A DNA stretch of 64,000 nt from Anoplolepis gracilipes (GCF_047496725.1 NC_132971.1:8088001-8152000); one strand, 5' to 3'. Positions 11,186 through 25,000 are shown, numbered from the stretch's first letter. Made by a program: numbers and translations. The notes: generated by a model not told the origin, from the sequence alone.

Positions 11186-13053
11186 ATAGTTTATTATATA
11201 TATTTATTATTTATTATAAAGATTAAAATCAAAATGGCAAGAAAAATTTTATTCCATTTTATATTAATACTTATTAAATGTAAAATGTCTTAAAAATGTC
11301 TTTTTTATGATTTTCTAAACATATGTATTATTTAGAATCACAAACAAAATCAAATATTAAAATCGTATTTATATGAAATCATTTATTATTATATATATAT
11401 ATATATATATGTATAGTTTATTATATATATTTATTATTTATTATAAAGATTAAAATCAAAATGGCAAGAAAAATTTCATTCCATCTTATATTAATACTTA
11501 TTAAATGTAAAATGTCTTAAAAATTCAGGTAACAAAGAGAAATGAATTTATTTGATGTTTATCCAAAACTTTATAAATTAAAATTAATTAAAATTAGACA
11601 CGGATACATAGTAAAGAATTTTGTAAATTTTGCAAGATTCAACTGTTGCATTGTAATCTGCGAGGAACAGTATTTTTGTTAATTCTTGTTTACTTAATCA
11701 TCATTTCTAGCTGTCGTATTAGTTAATCGTAGTTTTATGTAATCAATGTTTATCGCATGATGTGTTTTTCTTTCACAGGCAGAAAAGCCAAACGTGAGTT
11801 AAATGATAAATGCACTTGACTCGTTCGCGGATTTATTTACATAAACTTGTTTGATTATAAATACATTTGCACATTGTTTAAATAATTACACATTGATAGC
11901 AAAATAATTATCCAATTTTAATATAATGGTTTCGTGTTTATTAATAAAGAGGATCTCGTTATCATGAGTTTGTTAATTATAGATCAGGCAAAGGAGATTA
12001 TGTTGATAATGATTATGTAAATAAGTAAAGATTTTGAAAGCGTGCGTTTGCTGTTTGAGCGATATTATCGAGTTCTTGAATATAACCGACGAACTATAGT
12101 TTATTTATTTATCACGTAGTTGAAACGCAGTAAAAGTTTATACATTAGCAATAATTTCGTATCACGCTGTAAGGGTAATTTCATACTCAATCTTCTGATC
12201 GTAATCTCGAGGTTAATTCAAAGACGAAGAAAAATGAGAAATAAACGGGGCCACTGGAGAGTTCTTCTTGCAAGTACAAGTGCACGCGGAGAGAAAATTA
12301 AATATCGATCGTGCGTGACCCACACTACATATTGCTAATTAAATCAAATAATAAAAAGCACAAATATCTAAAAAAAAATTCGAGAAAGAGAATCTAGAAA
12401 GTTTTTTTTTTATTTTTATCTCCAAAATGTGTCTAAAGATTTTAAAATGTCTAAAATTTGTTTTCAAAACGTCAAAAATAAGAATTAAAAAATCTTCTTT
12501 CTTTTTAAATCACTTTTTTATTGATCTGGAAATCTGCACTTTTGCCTTTGACATTTTAACGTTGTAGGTATTAAAAGTTTACATAAAATATTTTTAAACG
12601 TAAATTTACGATTTAAATACAAAAAAGTTTTCAAAGTTGAAACATACACATTGATAAAAATCTAGAAAATATTCCATATTTTCTTTCAAATTTTACTGAT
12701 TTTAATTTAAAAAAAAAGAAATAGAATGTTTAAAAAAGACTTTTTAGATATATAATTTTGATATAACTATACGTTTAAACTATAACGTTTAATTCGAAAG
12801 ATTTTATATAACACATATTATGTATTTTTAGGACGAAATATAGAAATTGCGCAGAGCAATTTCTTACGAAAACATACGCTTTTCTAAATACCTGTAATAG
12901 CCCAGGACGATTCATGTAGCCTCCATGACCACCATAACCGAGATTAGAGAGCATCTCAGGACTAAAGCGATTGAAGAGGCCACCCCATGCCTCGACACCG
13001 ATGTATGCCGTATTTGCTACAAGCACTAGCGTTATCACCGCACATACCTTCAT
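9936..13053 (-). CDS. ITG-like: ITG-like neuropeptide precursor
   Basis: Five coding exons join with matching phases: 12892-13053, 10884-11004, 10585-10734, 10386-10474 and 9936-10079, giving 221 residues. Residues 1-22 are a signal peptide ending at about EA/WGG. Near the C-terminus a single peptide, ITGQGNRLF (207-215), sits between two KR cleavage sites (205-206 and 216-217), leaving a four-residue tail. This is the hymenopteran ITG-like peptide in its usual context. The peptide does not end in Gly, so amidation is not expected. Between signal and peptide lies a domain with sixteen cysteines (about 72-185), including CCPGSIC and GLCCQLQRRH, which resembles Dickkopf/prokineticin-type folds. 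The conserved AWGGLFNRFSPEML segment follows the signal peptide. The product should enter the secretory pathway of neuroendocrine cells and be cut by prohormone convertases. The receptor is not evident from sequence. Confidence 0.93.
11031..11520. repeat. tandem duplication in ITG-like intron 1
   Basis: Two copies of a ~250-bp AT-rich unit start at 11031 and 11293 (period about 262). Both contain AAAATGTCTTTTTTATGATT, a (TA)n block, and a 3' part with AATGGCAAGAAAAATTT. The main difference is the length of the (TA)n/(TG)n block. Identity is high, so the duplication looks recent. It lies wholly inside the first coding intron. Confidence 0.85.
11137..11188. repeat. (TA)n/(TG)n microsatellite
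   Basis: A long TA run followed by TG units inside the first copy of the intron duplication. The second copy carries a shorter TA block at about 11392-11410. Confidence 0.85.
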
Positions 13054-14651
13054 ATTGTTAGAGATGTACTAATCTTCGGGCACTCTGCAATCATTTGAGG
13101 GAGAGAGAGTGTTTCACATTAAATCTTTAAATTGAATCTCTTATGAGGATTCGCAGTATAATTAAACGTTTTTAAAAAGTAAATTTTAATCAATTTTCCA
13201 TTATTATGCAAATACTTCATTAAGTTTATAATTATTCCAAAACCATCAAACAAGGAATAAATCTCTCTCTTTGTCTGAAATTTATTAAATTATATCGTCT
13301 ACACTGTAATATTTTGTTTAGCGGTGCAAATATTTTATTTGGAGTTGTTTTATTTCTTAATTTACGAGATTTCGCATAAGAAAGAATTTCATCTTTTTAC
13401 CACGTAGTTTTTTTGGCTGTTTAACTATGATTAGCATATTAAAATTAGAGTTGCCTAAAAGCTTTTACATAATTGCATTTGCGACACAATAATCAGTCAA
13501 TCGATTAAGATTAAGAATAGAATATCCGAATTGTAAGACCGGGCGAGAAAGAAATTCTTTATCGTTTGAATTGCGACAAATTTTACATGATCATCTCTTC
13601 TTCGTGTCTCTCGTGAACATATTTTATTTCTGTTTATCCCTGAATGTTTTTGCTGTAAGCAGTGATCCGTAAGACGCGGCTAGCCGTTAACATCGAACCC
13701 CTTTTTACACGTTGGTTTATCATATCAGATGTCGATGATGCAACGCTTTTACTATCTTCTAGGTTGTTAATGCACGGTTTCATAATGTAAAAGCGATAAG
13801 AGCACTCTTTATGCAATTCATCGACGTTATTATTACTTGAATTTATTTCGTATAAGGTTTACTGTTGGTAAGATATCGCGGCGCAGAGATTGCACGTAAT
13901 TCTGCGCTATAATGTTAATTCAGTAATCAGTATTTGAATACAAAAACAATTGATTGCATTTATTCAAAATAAATATTCAAAATGATAATCATGACATTAT
14001 TTAGTAAATATATATGCATAATTAGTTCATATATTATATCGTAGGGCAGGAAATTAAATGTTCCGACATTAAATTGCCTGTAAAAGATTAAAAGATATAA
14101 CAAGTTCTTTTCATAGTCTAGTCAAGAAATAATTACAATTTATGATAACTTCGTGTATGATACGAGTCATGTTGGGTCAATACCTGCAATAACTATTAGT
14201 ATACGATCGATAACTTTTCTTTCTTGTCTCTTTTTCATCAGTAAATGAAATTTCTTCATAGCTTTTATACGTGTCATCTAAAGAAATTGTAGAGAAAATA
14301 GTAAAGTAAATTTAATATAGATTCCACTTAATTTAATTCAAATTTTCAAATAGATTAAACCATCGTTTAAATTAATTGGAACTGTATTAGACATTCAGAC
14401 ATTATTGAATTTTCTATGAGACAATTAAACTCTATTTTTTATCATATCTTATTATATATGCTTTATCTAGATAATTATATATGCTTTATCTAGGAAAAAT
14501 GTTGAAGACATTTTAACGTCAAGGACAAGTTTCAAAAAGCGTAATGTACAGAGAGCACTATGGCGAAACACACAACGTTTAACAGTATTATGACACCCTA
14601 AACGTCCAAAGCACTCTTTCTATTATTGAATTGATCGAATAATTTACTTAC

Positions 14652-14760
14652 AACACGTTCTTGCCCCCTGACTTGGCTCGTCTGGAACGCTTTCGAACCT
14701 CGACCGGGCAGGATCGGCCACTCGATAAATAGGTTCCGTACAGGATCAACAAGTCCTCGA
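14652..14760 (-). promoter_or_regulatory. candidate 5' UTR exon/promoter of ITG-like
   Basis: On the minus strand a strong donor (GTT/GTAAGTAAAT) ends a GC-rich segment at 14652. The ITG-like start exon has a good acceptor (TTGCAG) at 13085, 31 bases before its ATG, so a 1.57-kb intron in the 5' UTR is likely. A TATA-like CTATTTAT lies in the segment near 14727. The exact start of transcription cannot be fixed from sequence alone. Confidence 0.35.
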
Positions 14761-15569
14761 TGGAGTTTACTGGAGGACTGAGTCCGTACCGCGCTCGCTT
14801 CGGCAATCTATACTTCTACGTCGTTCCGGTTGCCGTCACACGGGCGCATATACACAGTGGCGCATGCGCAATCCTCCGCCGGCCCGTCTTCTTCCTCTCT
14901 TTTTTCGCGCCACCCGATCACGACCTACGTGACATTTTGTTCATTCAGATCTTCAGCTTCTTATCTATCGAACGGTTAGAGATAGCAGGCCGAAGGAGCT
15001 ACTCGAATTGGTCAAATCCCAACTACTCAAAGCTACTCGTATTGACGTACAAAGCACTGACATGCTATGATTGAGTGAGATAATAGTACGATGAGTTATT
15101 GTTGTTTCTGTATTATAAATAAAATTTTTACTATTTGTATTTTAAAAAAAAAATTGTATGTAAAAAAGAAATATAAGTTTTTTTAATATAATATATTTTT
15201 TTGTTGGTTCTAAAAGTTTTAAATTATGTCAAAAAGTCACATGCGCAATTCTTTTTTAATTTTATAACATATACAATGGAATTATCTTTTTCAAATAATA
15301 ACTTTCTCCGGCATATTATTTTGCTGGCATATTTAGCAAATACTCTGTAATGTCCGCGGAGAAATGAGCATTTGGATCTGCGAAAGGTCAAAGATAATAG
15401 AGATAAGCTCGTCCCTCGCACACTTTACTTTAAAGAGAGTTTTTTTTTATATTACGGAATTTTGTTTAAGCTCGATGTGATATTTGGCTTAGGATGCGTT
15501 TCTCGATAAGCACGAGAGTTGTACTTTCGCGTTTCAGGATCTCACGTTTTCATCGTTCAGCAAGTTTAC

Positions 15570-15788
15570 CTTTGCTTGCCTCCGCTCGCTCCTCGTCGCA
15601 CTCTTTCCGCCATCGGCGTAGTTTCGTTCTCTCTTGGCCGTATTGATCCAAGGTATCCTGATGTGCCCGCCGGGCGGCTCGCTTCTGCTCCATATACTCG
15701 CTCGCGAACCCCCGCGTGCTTTCTCACTATACTGAATAGTGACGAAGCAAAAACGACCGTGATGAGCTGTTTGCCATTGTTCAGCCAT
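15570..15788 (-). other. candidate orphan exon, minus strand
   Basis: This GC-rich segment ends in a usable donor (AAAG/GTAAACTT). One frame starts at an ATG in good context (GAAAATGGCT) at 15788 and stays open to the donor. A second frame from the ATG at 15693 gives a highly charged, helix-like 41-residue stretch containing KLRRWRKECDEERAEASK. It may be an alternative first exon of ITG-like or an exon of an unrecognised gene. I find no partner exon with certainty. Confidence 0.2.
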
Positions 15789-16506
15789 TTTCAGTCTGAG
15801 CCAGCAGTTTATTAATAGAGATATTTGAATTTTTCATGAGAATTTTTCCGAGATTATAAGATGAATCGAGATTTTTTTCTACGAATAAACTAGTTTTGAA
15901 ATCTGAAATCATTTTCAAGTTTAAATCTTTGGATAAAACAGTAATATAATTCTTTTTTCTTATATTGTGTGAGAGGGAAGTTTATATTTGATATAATTTC
16001 CAATTATTTTATTGTATAATTTTTGCTAGATTTGTACCAATAATCTTAATGTATGCTACCTCTAAACATAGAGATAAAATTAAAAATTCTAATTATAATA
16101 ATTAAAAAATTATATAACATTTTTTCTTATGCAATATCTTTTAAGCACATTTAATAATATATGTATAATTATTATATAAAGAATATATGTGAATTTTTAT
16201 TAAACTGTATTTATTTTGATGTGAAATTTTTTTATTTCTCGCGTATTTTCTTTCATTTACAGATTGTTGGATTCATTTTTGAAAAACGTGATTATTTTTT
16301 ATCGAAATTTATTTCACACATATTATTCTGCTTTTTTCGTGTAATATCTTTCCTTTACAGATTGTTAAATCAATTTTTGATGGACATGATCATTTTTTAC
16401 TGTGATTTATTTTACATATTATCCCGTCTCGCTTTTGAACCTTCAACTTTAATATTGTTTTTACAACTGATAATTAACCTTGAAGTTAATTATGGCATTA
16501 TTCTTC

Positions 16507-16669
16507 TCTTTTCTTGAAAAGGGCATTCAGCGGACATTTTCGCGGAGGAGGAGAAAGAGTCGTCAGACGCGCGCAAGTAGATTCCCGCAGCGACACGTCG
16601 CAAATTGCATTTACTATCCGTCTACGATGCAACCACCTGTGCGACGAAATGCCAGAGTAACACAGGTGA
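16507..16669 (+). other. candidate plus-strand first exon
   Basis: A GC/CpG-rich patch ends in a near-consensus donor (ACACAG/GTGAGTATAC) at 16669. An ATG at 16627 opens a 13-codon frame (MQPPVRRNARVTQ) up to that donor. The location, some 700 bases from the opposite-strand candidate at 15788, fits a divergent promoter. No downstream exon is recognised, so it could equally be a non-coding RNA or chance. Confidence 0.2.
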
Positions 16670-18698
16670 GTATACGCGAAGCGTATACATGTATCCTCGG
16701 GTCACGTTATAGACACGTATGCACGCGCCATTAAATCGCCACGCTTATTTCCGCTCCAATGTTTCGCGACATATTGCTTCGGAAACGTTACTTTAGCCTT
16801 GCGTGTCGCACGCGCAAACTTCCGAGAAACTTCGTCCATTGTGACTGAATAAGCATTTATTACGACGCAATATGGGTCTGGAGTAATCCCTATTACTTTA
16901 CGTGAAGTTTGTTTACCCTCGGGTTTAATTTCGACACGCCATTCAATAGTTTGTCTGACTTAAGCCGGTCTTTCTCTACTGGAGGGAAACACAGTATTAG
17001 TCATATATGTGGATACTTACAAAGAATTAAATTTTCTCCTAAAAAAATATACCAACTGATTCGGTCATATCAATTTTATTTTTAATCTGTATTTTTTATT
17101 TTTATATATTAAATAATTTTTTTAATCGTAATTTTTTGAAAAATTTGTTGTTTTAATTTGACATATATAAAGACCAATTTATTTCTTCTTGATTCAGTTT
17201 CATTAATTTGCGATCACACTCGACCGATATTTAAATTATATATATTATATGATCTTTTGAATGCAACACTGCACCATCAACAAATGCATTTTATTTTTTA
17301 TAAGTGCTGTGCGTAATTTTGTAATTTCTTATCTCGCAAAGTTTAGAATGAATATTAATAACAGTTGTAATGCAATATTAATAATAACTGTAAGAACTTT
17401 CGTCTATTCTACGTAGAATACTCGAGTAAGTACTTTATGAATATATTTATCGGACATTACATTCAAAGATTTTAACAAGTCATATGATATTTTGTTTCAT
17501 CACGCTATCACGTTATACTATAACCTTCCCATTTATCATATTAAGGATAGGATTAAAATTATGCAAAATGACTTCCTATATTAATTTTAATTCTGAAACA
17601 ATTTTATCATATAAAACGAACATGTAACACTTATCTTATGTACTACAATTTGAAGATTTTAATCGACATTATATCCTTTCAAACTACAAGCGATAAAAAA
17701 AATTCTGAGAAATGACGTTATCACCGCGATGACGTTATTCATACTTCATAATAATGAGGATATTAAAGGTCCGATCGATTTAGAAAATACTTGCTGCTAT
17801 TTTTAATGGTAGAATCACCTTTTTCGAGGAAGATTACGACGTACCTATATGCATGGCATCGTGGTATCAAAATATCCCCGACCACATCTTTTATATATTC
17901 GGAGTTGGTGATAAATAAAACAATCACACATGTTATTATCGTATAAAAATGTATTTAATAAATAACATCTAACAACGAAATAAATAAGGCATGTAGCTCG
18001 TCTTTATGTACTTATGTATCGCGGAGCCGGCTGACGGATATTCACGAAACAGATATGTTTTTCTGACAGAAATGTGAAACATGAAGAGAAATACATATGG
18101 GACGTACAGCTTAAAATTTATTCGTGCGTCGTGCAATGATACATGCAAGATATTTTAAAATTTGCACTCGTAATGATGAGATTTTTTCATAGGTGTCAAC
18201 TCGGTCTACTACTTGAAGTCAATTTTTTCTTAATGAAACTGCTGTTGCGTTCAAGATGAAATAACATCTAAATTAGGAATTATTAAATATTAAGAATTTC
18301 TTTAACGAGCCAATATTTCTGTTGAGAAAAAGTCACCTCTGAATTCATTAGCAAAAGGAGCTACGCTATATTGAAGATTGACGTGAATCATAAATTATTT
18401 GCATTCGTTTCTTCGATCGTAAAAGGAATATCAAATAAATATACAATGTTATCGCTCCGAAAGTAATAACGGTTCAGAATTGTCGATATTTTGGATATTT
18501 TGAATCTGCTTCAAAGCCGACTGCGCGAATACTCTGGAAGTACAGACACATAAGGACGAGTTTAAACATTGATACGCATAAATGCAACGTCGGACGCTAA
18601 TCGTGCGCCGAGAAGTAGTGTCTCGCCGCGGACAGTTTTGCACGGAATGCTATATCGAAATTTATATAACTCGAGATTTGTGTGTGTAGTCTTCTTGC

Positions 18699-18700
<2 letters not shown>

Positions 18701-18739
<39 letters not shown>
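18701..18739. repeat. (TC)n microsatellite
   Basis: An uninterrupted run of about 18 TC units. Confidence 0.9.
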
Positions 18740-18742
<3 letters not shown>

Positions 18743-19052
18743 CTACTTGCACAATAAATCTTGCTCAAAATAATACGATACTTCTACAAGTATTACTTCC
18801 GTTGCGCGCTAATGAAAAATATATAATATATGTAGGAGAGACAGCATCTCGTTATTATGCAGATTTCGAGATAGCACTCCAATATTTCAAGTCCAGTTAC
18901 TTCCGCGGGTGTATTACTTCATTGAGCTTCGTACGCTCTATTTCGAAGGGAAATAAATTAGGCTTCCTTTGTACATTTATACAGAATGGCATCGGGTGCC
19001 GTTCATACACGTAATCACACGAGGACGCGATGATAATTGCAGAGTTTTCAAC

Positions 19053-22000
19053 TCAAACTCCAGTAATGCTGTGCAGCCAGGGCTTGAAGTAGGTCGTCCT
19101 CATGTACACACCCGGTAGATAGGGAGACGCGCATTTTATACCGTGAGAAACGGTTCCAACCAGAAACCATCTGCCGTCCGGTCGTTCCATCACCAGCGGG
19201 CCGCCGCTGTCACCCTGAGCAAGATCATTAACCGCTATCTAGATTGTTTGTTTGCAACTTATTTTGCATTAATATTACAGGATGGAAGATAATTATTTAT
19301 TATAGTATATCGATAGTTAGTGTAGACAGAAAGAATAAAAATTAACCTTCAAAATATTAAAGAAATCCACTTCAAAAAATAAAATAGCTAGAATAAAATA
19401 TAAGTAAAAATAAATAAAATTAAAAATTAAAAATTTGAAGTAATTAACTGAGAATATTGTGATATGAAGTTTCCATAATAAAATCGATAATTATTTATTG
19501 TAGTATCGATAGTTAAGAATAAAAAGGAATAAGAATTAATCGTTAAAATAATAAAAAATCCGCTTTAAAAAAATAAAAAACAATAAAATAATAATAAAAA
19601 TAAATGAAATAAAAAATAAATAAGTAATTAAATGAAAATATTGATGTGGAATTTCCATAATTGATATAGTACACGTATTATTTAGGATAAAAAAGTAGTA
19701 GAACGATAAAAATTCAGAATTAAAATGTGTTTGACATTTTGCTGTATAAAATAATAAGAAAAAAATAAAAAGATTTTTATAAACAAGTAAATGGTAGATT
19801 ATAAATGAAAACATATGTTATGCGGACACATGCAATCGACAAGTAATCGTGTTATCTACCGTGAGATGAAAGAGATGCCGCTAATGACTGGAATGGTGTT
19901 AATATAGATAGAGTACAATGAAAAGCGAGATAAAATCCCGCTAGGATTACCTCGCAGGAATCCTTCTGACCGTTCGCGTATCCGGCGCAGAGAAAGCTTT
20001 CCAAAATCAATTTCGAATGTCCACCCGTTTGAAACATCTCCTGGCAAACGGCATTTTCCATTATGGGCACCTGGACCTCTTGCAGCACCGATGGCACGCC
20101 ACCATCTGTCGAACGTAACCGATACCGTTAGTGGGGTTGATGGTGAATTGAGAATCGCGAGAAAGGAAAGTCGTAACAGAATCGCGAGCAGAATTCGGGC
20201 GCGTAGGAGGCCACGCGAGAGTCATCGTGAAAGTTGTTTTACTCCGCTCTCGTCACGGTAACCTGTTCCATTTTGTACTTTCTAGTCTTGCGGGAAATTT
20301 GCCGCATGACTCGCATGCATATATGCACGCGCGCGCGTTAGTGCTTGCAATTTGTAAATCGGACACCACCAAAATCGATACTCACTGTATTTTAGCCGGC
20401 CCCAGCCCGTAACCGTCGCCATCCGTCCGGTAAAGTCGATGCCGTCTTCGGGCATGCAAATCGGCACGATGTGATCGTCAAACTGCACCGGTGACTCCAG
20501 CTCGAGAAGCGCCAGATCATTCTCGAATGTCGCCGGATCGTAACCGCGATTCACGATGACGCGGCGAACGTTCTTCGTTATGCTGCGCTTCGATTCCAAC
20601 TCGCCCGAAATGTCAAACTCACCAAACACCGCGACCAGGGAAGCCAGGAAACTGCGAGCAAGATAACAAATATTTGCCATATTTGAATCTTCGTCGTTTG
20701 ACATTAATTTAATATCACTTTCGTTATAAATTTGCACGTTCATTTAATCGTTTTAAACAGAAAAAAAAATATAACAATATATATAATAAGAAAATATAAT
20801 ATGAAAATATATAATTATAATTCTTTCGCATTAAACAATTAATGCGATGTATTTATAAATAAATACGAATTAATTGTATTTGTCTTGTTTCACCAATTTT
20901 CGTGGAGTTTTGTACGACTTACCCTGGTTGACAATGAGCTGCTGTGATCACATATTTGTCAGTGATAAGGACACCTCCGCACTTGTTTTTCGTGAACAGA
21001 CCGAGCCAGGTCGCCTCGCGAACCAAGACCTGCCACGGCCATTCCCCAAATTGCGCGCCCTTTCCGCCGACTATCTTTCCCACTCTTGAGACTAGAGGCC
21101 TTATGCCACATCCTGTACGACAATACGATAAATCGTTACATATATCGATTGCAATCATATGCTAATAAAATTTATTACATTTTCAAGATACAGAATTGCA
21201 GATTTAGAAATTAAAGAAAATAATAGTGATTTGGATTTTTGTAGAAATTTTTCGAACTTGTTGAGTGCTCACTTACGAGTCCGAAATTCTGGCTGGTTGG
21301 TTTCCGCGTCGCTGCTCTCGCTCGTGCTCGACGAGATCAGATTCTGATCTTCTGGCGGAATCGTCTCCGTGGTGCTGGGCAGTACAGTTGTGGGTTTTCT
21401 AGTCGGTTTCGGGCGCTTCGTCGTTGCTTGAGGTCTCTTGGTCGTAATGTTCTGTGACGTAGCTGGTTTGGGCCTTGAGGTGGTCACTTTGGTGGGACGC
21501 GTTGGTTTCTCGGAAGACGGTTTCTGGGTGGTACGAGTGGGCCTCTTCGTGGTCGACGGTGGCCTCTTTGTCGGACTTGTCGTTGCCGATAAAGATGACG
21601 GTTTGGTCGTAGGTTTTCGTGTCGGTCTCTTTGTCGTAATGGTTCCATTAATCGGTCTTTTTGTTACGTTAGAAGGTGTTACCGTGGCTGCCGTAGTGCC
21701 ATTTCCACTATAGACCACGTCTTTCAGGTTCTAAAAACAATTAGGAAAAAAATTTGATAAAAACTCTGATACGTTTACATTGTTAGTAATAATATATTCA
21801 TTTATTTTTTTGCATCGTTACTTTTCATACTCTCTGTATCTAAAATATTATATAGTAATTTGTATCATATTTAATTACATAATTGTTCATGTGCATATAA
21901 AAAGAAATATTTGTTGAAAATATAATATAAATACAATATTAAATTTAAAATTTAAATGATAAAATGTATAAAATGCATAATAATTTCAAAAAGCAGGAAT

Positions 22001-25000
22001 TTATAAAAAGAAATAACAAATTATATAATTAAATAACATATAATATTTAATTAAATTTTAATAATATAATTAAATAAAATAATATATAAAAAATTTTAAA
22101 GTAACAAGTAAACTCTTAATGTTTCAATTTCTGTGTATATAAATAATGAGACTTTTATGCAAATTGTGTTTATTAAATGAGAAAAAGAGAAAGATATAAA
22201 AAGAGAGATAAAAAAATTAGTGCTTTAAGCGTTGAAGGTTGGACTGTTTTGTAAAACCCGAAGCAATGCGGAACTTCGTCAAACAGCGAATAAAATTCTC
22301 GCAGGTAAACAAGTTATCTCTCATCGTTACCTGGAAGTTACCCTGGAGCGACTCAACAAGCTTGTTGACGAAAGCATCCACTTTATCCGTCAGTACAGCG
22401 TCTTCGAGGAACGTAGGCGTTGGGATATCGTTTTCGCTAATCAGTTCAATATCCTGATACCCCGTCTTGTTGTATATCTCGACGATCGTTGGTTTCTCCT
22501 GCTGCGAGATCGACACGGAGATGTTGAGATTCGGATTCCGCACTGGCGGGAAGTTGATAAGGTCGTCCGGCGCCGCGGTCTCGTCGTCGCACGGTGCAGT
22601 CGTCGTGGTACCCTTGATGTATTCGATATCGTCGTTCGTCGTATCCTTGAATATCAGGGTACTGACTGGCGTTAGATTCTCGACCGACCAGCTGAAGCTG
22701 GGCGTTGACGGTTTCAGATTGAACACCGGCTTGTTCGACCAAGAGGACACGGTAGTCCATATCACTGGCTTCTTCGTGCTTGGCCGCTGTTTCGTGCTCC
22801 CAGGTTTCGTAATGACTGCCTCGGTGCTGACGTCCACTATCGGCGCCGCGCTGGTGCCGTCCTTTAGATTGACGCTGATGTAGCTGCTGGATACTACGTT
22901 GTTCGTAGCGGTATTGGAGATGACGGTGTTTATGTTATGGGTTATGGTCGTGGACACGCTGGGTTTTTTTGTATTGACTAACGTAGGTCTGAGAGGCGTG
23001 GTTTTAATCGGGGTTGAAATCGGTTTGATGGTTGCGCCCGTAGGCTTCCTTGTAACAGGTTTCTGAGTGGTTTTCGTGCTATACTCGGTACCGAGTGGAC
23101 CGAGAACTATCACTGTCGGCGCCGGAGGGTTTGTTGTAGGTCGACTGCCGGTGAAACTGCTGCTGGAACCGCCAGAATAGGTAGTTTGCGAGGACGGACG
23201 CGAGACATATGGGCTGGAGGTGGAATACTGTGACGTATAAGTTGTCTCGGTAGGAATGAGCTCGTAGTTGTAGTACGCCGAGGAGAGTTTGGAAGGTTGA
23301 AAGGAGCTGGGTTTGTAGTAAGCATATGGGAATGTCGAGGGTGCGGGTGTGGTAGGTCGATAGTTCGTAGAACTGACCTTCACGTGAGAGGGTTTCGAGG
23401 TCTCGTCGATGCTCACCCAAACCGGCGAGGAATTTGCAGCTGGAACGGTCATCGAGACTTCTGATTTTGGCGTGGTATCGTTCAGAATGGAGATTATGTG
23501 ATTGATAGCAATCTCTTCTTTATCGAGAACATCATCCTTCTTCTTGTTGCCTGATGGCAGGTCGTATGTAATCGTCGGCACCTTCACTAGATCTTCTTTT
23601 ATGCTAGAGAGTGTCATCGGTGTGGTAGCTTCGAGGTTCATCGGATTCGTCGCTTCTTTCGTAGATATCTTGTCAACCGTGTTTACTTTCTCGAATGCGT
23701 TTTCCGTCAGTTGCGTACTAAGTATATCGCTCGTAAGTTTCTGCGTGTTGGTATACATCTGAGTCACCATCGGTGTCTTCGGCATCACGGATATCGTCGA
23801 CTTTGGAATCTGAGATGTAGACGTCAATTCCATCGTGGAAGGAGCAGAGTGTTCCGGAAACTTGATCCAGATATCCGATGTACTTTCACTCTGCGTGATC
23901 CTTTCGTCGATCGACGTTTCAGTGGACGGTCGGAAGATCTCGTCCGGATTGTTCGTTTCATCGAGTATCGTGCCGTTCTCATTCAACAATATCGTCTCCG
24001 GATAGCTGTGATTGTTCTGACTCAGTCCGTGAGAGAAGAGCGACGGAAGCTGATCGACCGGGTCCGCTATTTGCAGAATCTGATCCGGACTCAGCAACGT
24101 AGTGACCGGATTTACTGCTGATTGGTCCTGATGATCTTGGATATCATTATTGGAATCCGAATGTGTCAACAATTCCGGCAATCTCAAGTCATCAATGATA
24201 TTTTGCTGGCCCAGAAGAACCGGGAATTTTTCAGCCAGGTGACTAACGTCCGCTTGCTCGACTATCTGCGTCTTTTCGGCATTGTTTCCCGTACCGGGCA
24301 ACGGTAGCTTTGACAAAGAGTCCTGATTCGAACTGGAGATTTTCGTGTATGTAGTGTCATCCTGATAACTCGAGACACTCATCGGTCTGTCGTCGATCTT
24401 CGTAGGCTCACCGCTCGGCGGAATAAACATGCCGATCGGCGTACCGTCTGGATTCAACAAAATGGGTATGTCGGGTACATGATCGAGCTGGTGTAGAGGA
24501 AGAAGCCCCTCGATGCCGGGCGGCTCGCCGTTGTCATTCGTCGAGCTCTTCGGGGGCAATTGGCAGCACGCACCGAAGAGGAAGCCGTCCATACAAGCGC
24601 CGACGACCTCGCCATTACGCCGATTGCATTCGTAATTGAACATGCATATCGCCGGGCCGTTCGATTTGATACGCGACGGCAATGACGGCCGGCACGCCTT
24701 TGGCACTATCGTATAGCCGCCAAATAGCTTTCTGCCTGGAAAATAATCCGAATAAAAGATTAGATCGCAGAATACACAATTTTCCTTTCTCTGTTTTAAT
24801 TTAAAACTTGTATTTATCTTATATTTAAATTATATTTACACATTACGTTTATATTAGGTAAAGAAAAAAAAAGGAAAAATATAATATAACTTAATTGAGA
24901 CAAAACTTGATATTTCTTGCATCAGTAAATCAAGATGCGTACAAGAAAGCTATGTAAAAAACGCATTTCAAAACATTTTGATCTTTAAAAGATTGAGAAA

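Larger units (their letters stand above)
14761..19052. other. intergenic region between ITG-like and protease A
   Basis: No gene is firmly established. Two GC-rich patches at about 15.5-15.8 and 16.5-16.85 kb carry candidate exons on opposite strands, described separately. The rest is AT-rich, with a (TC)n tract at 18701-18739. Confidence 0.45.

Noticed and set aside
22232..24307. Several plus-strand frames of 60-147 codons opposite the protease A stalk exon
   Set aside because: The minus-strand frame is 801 codons long with the cysteine-knot motif. The opposing frames show no domain.
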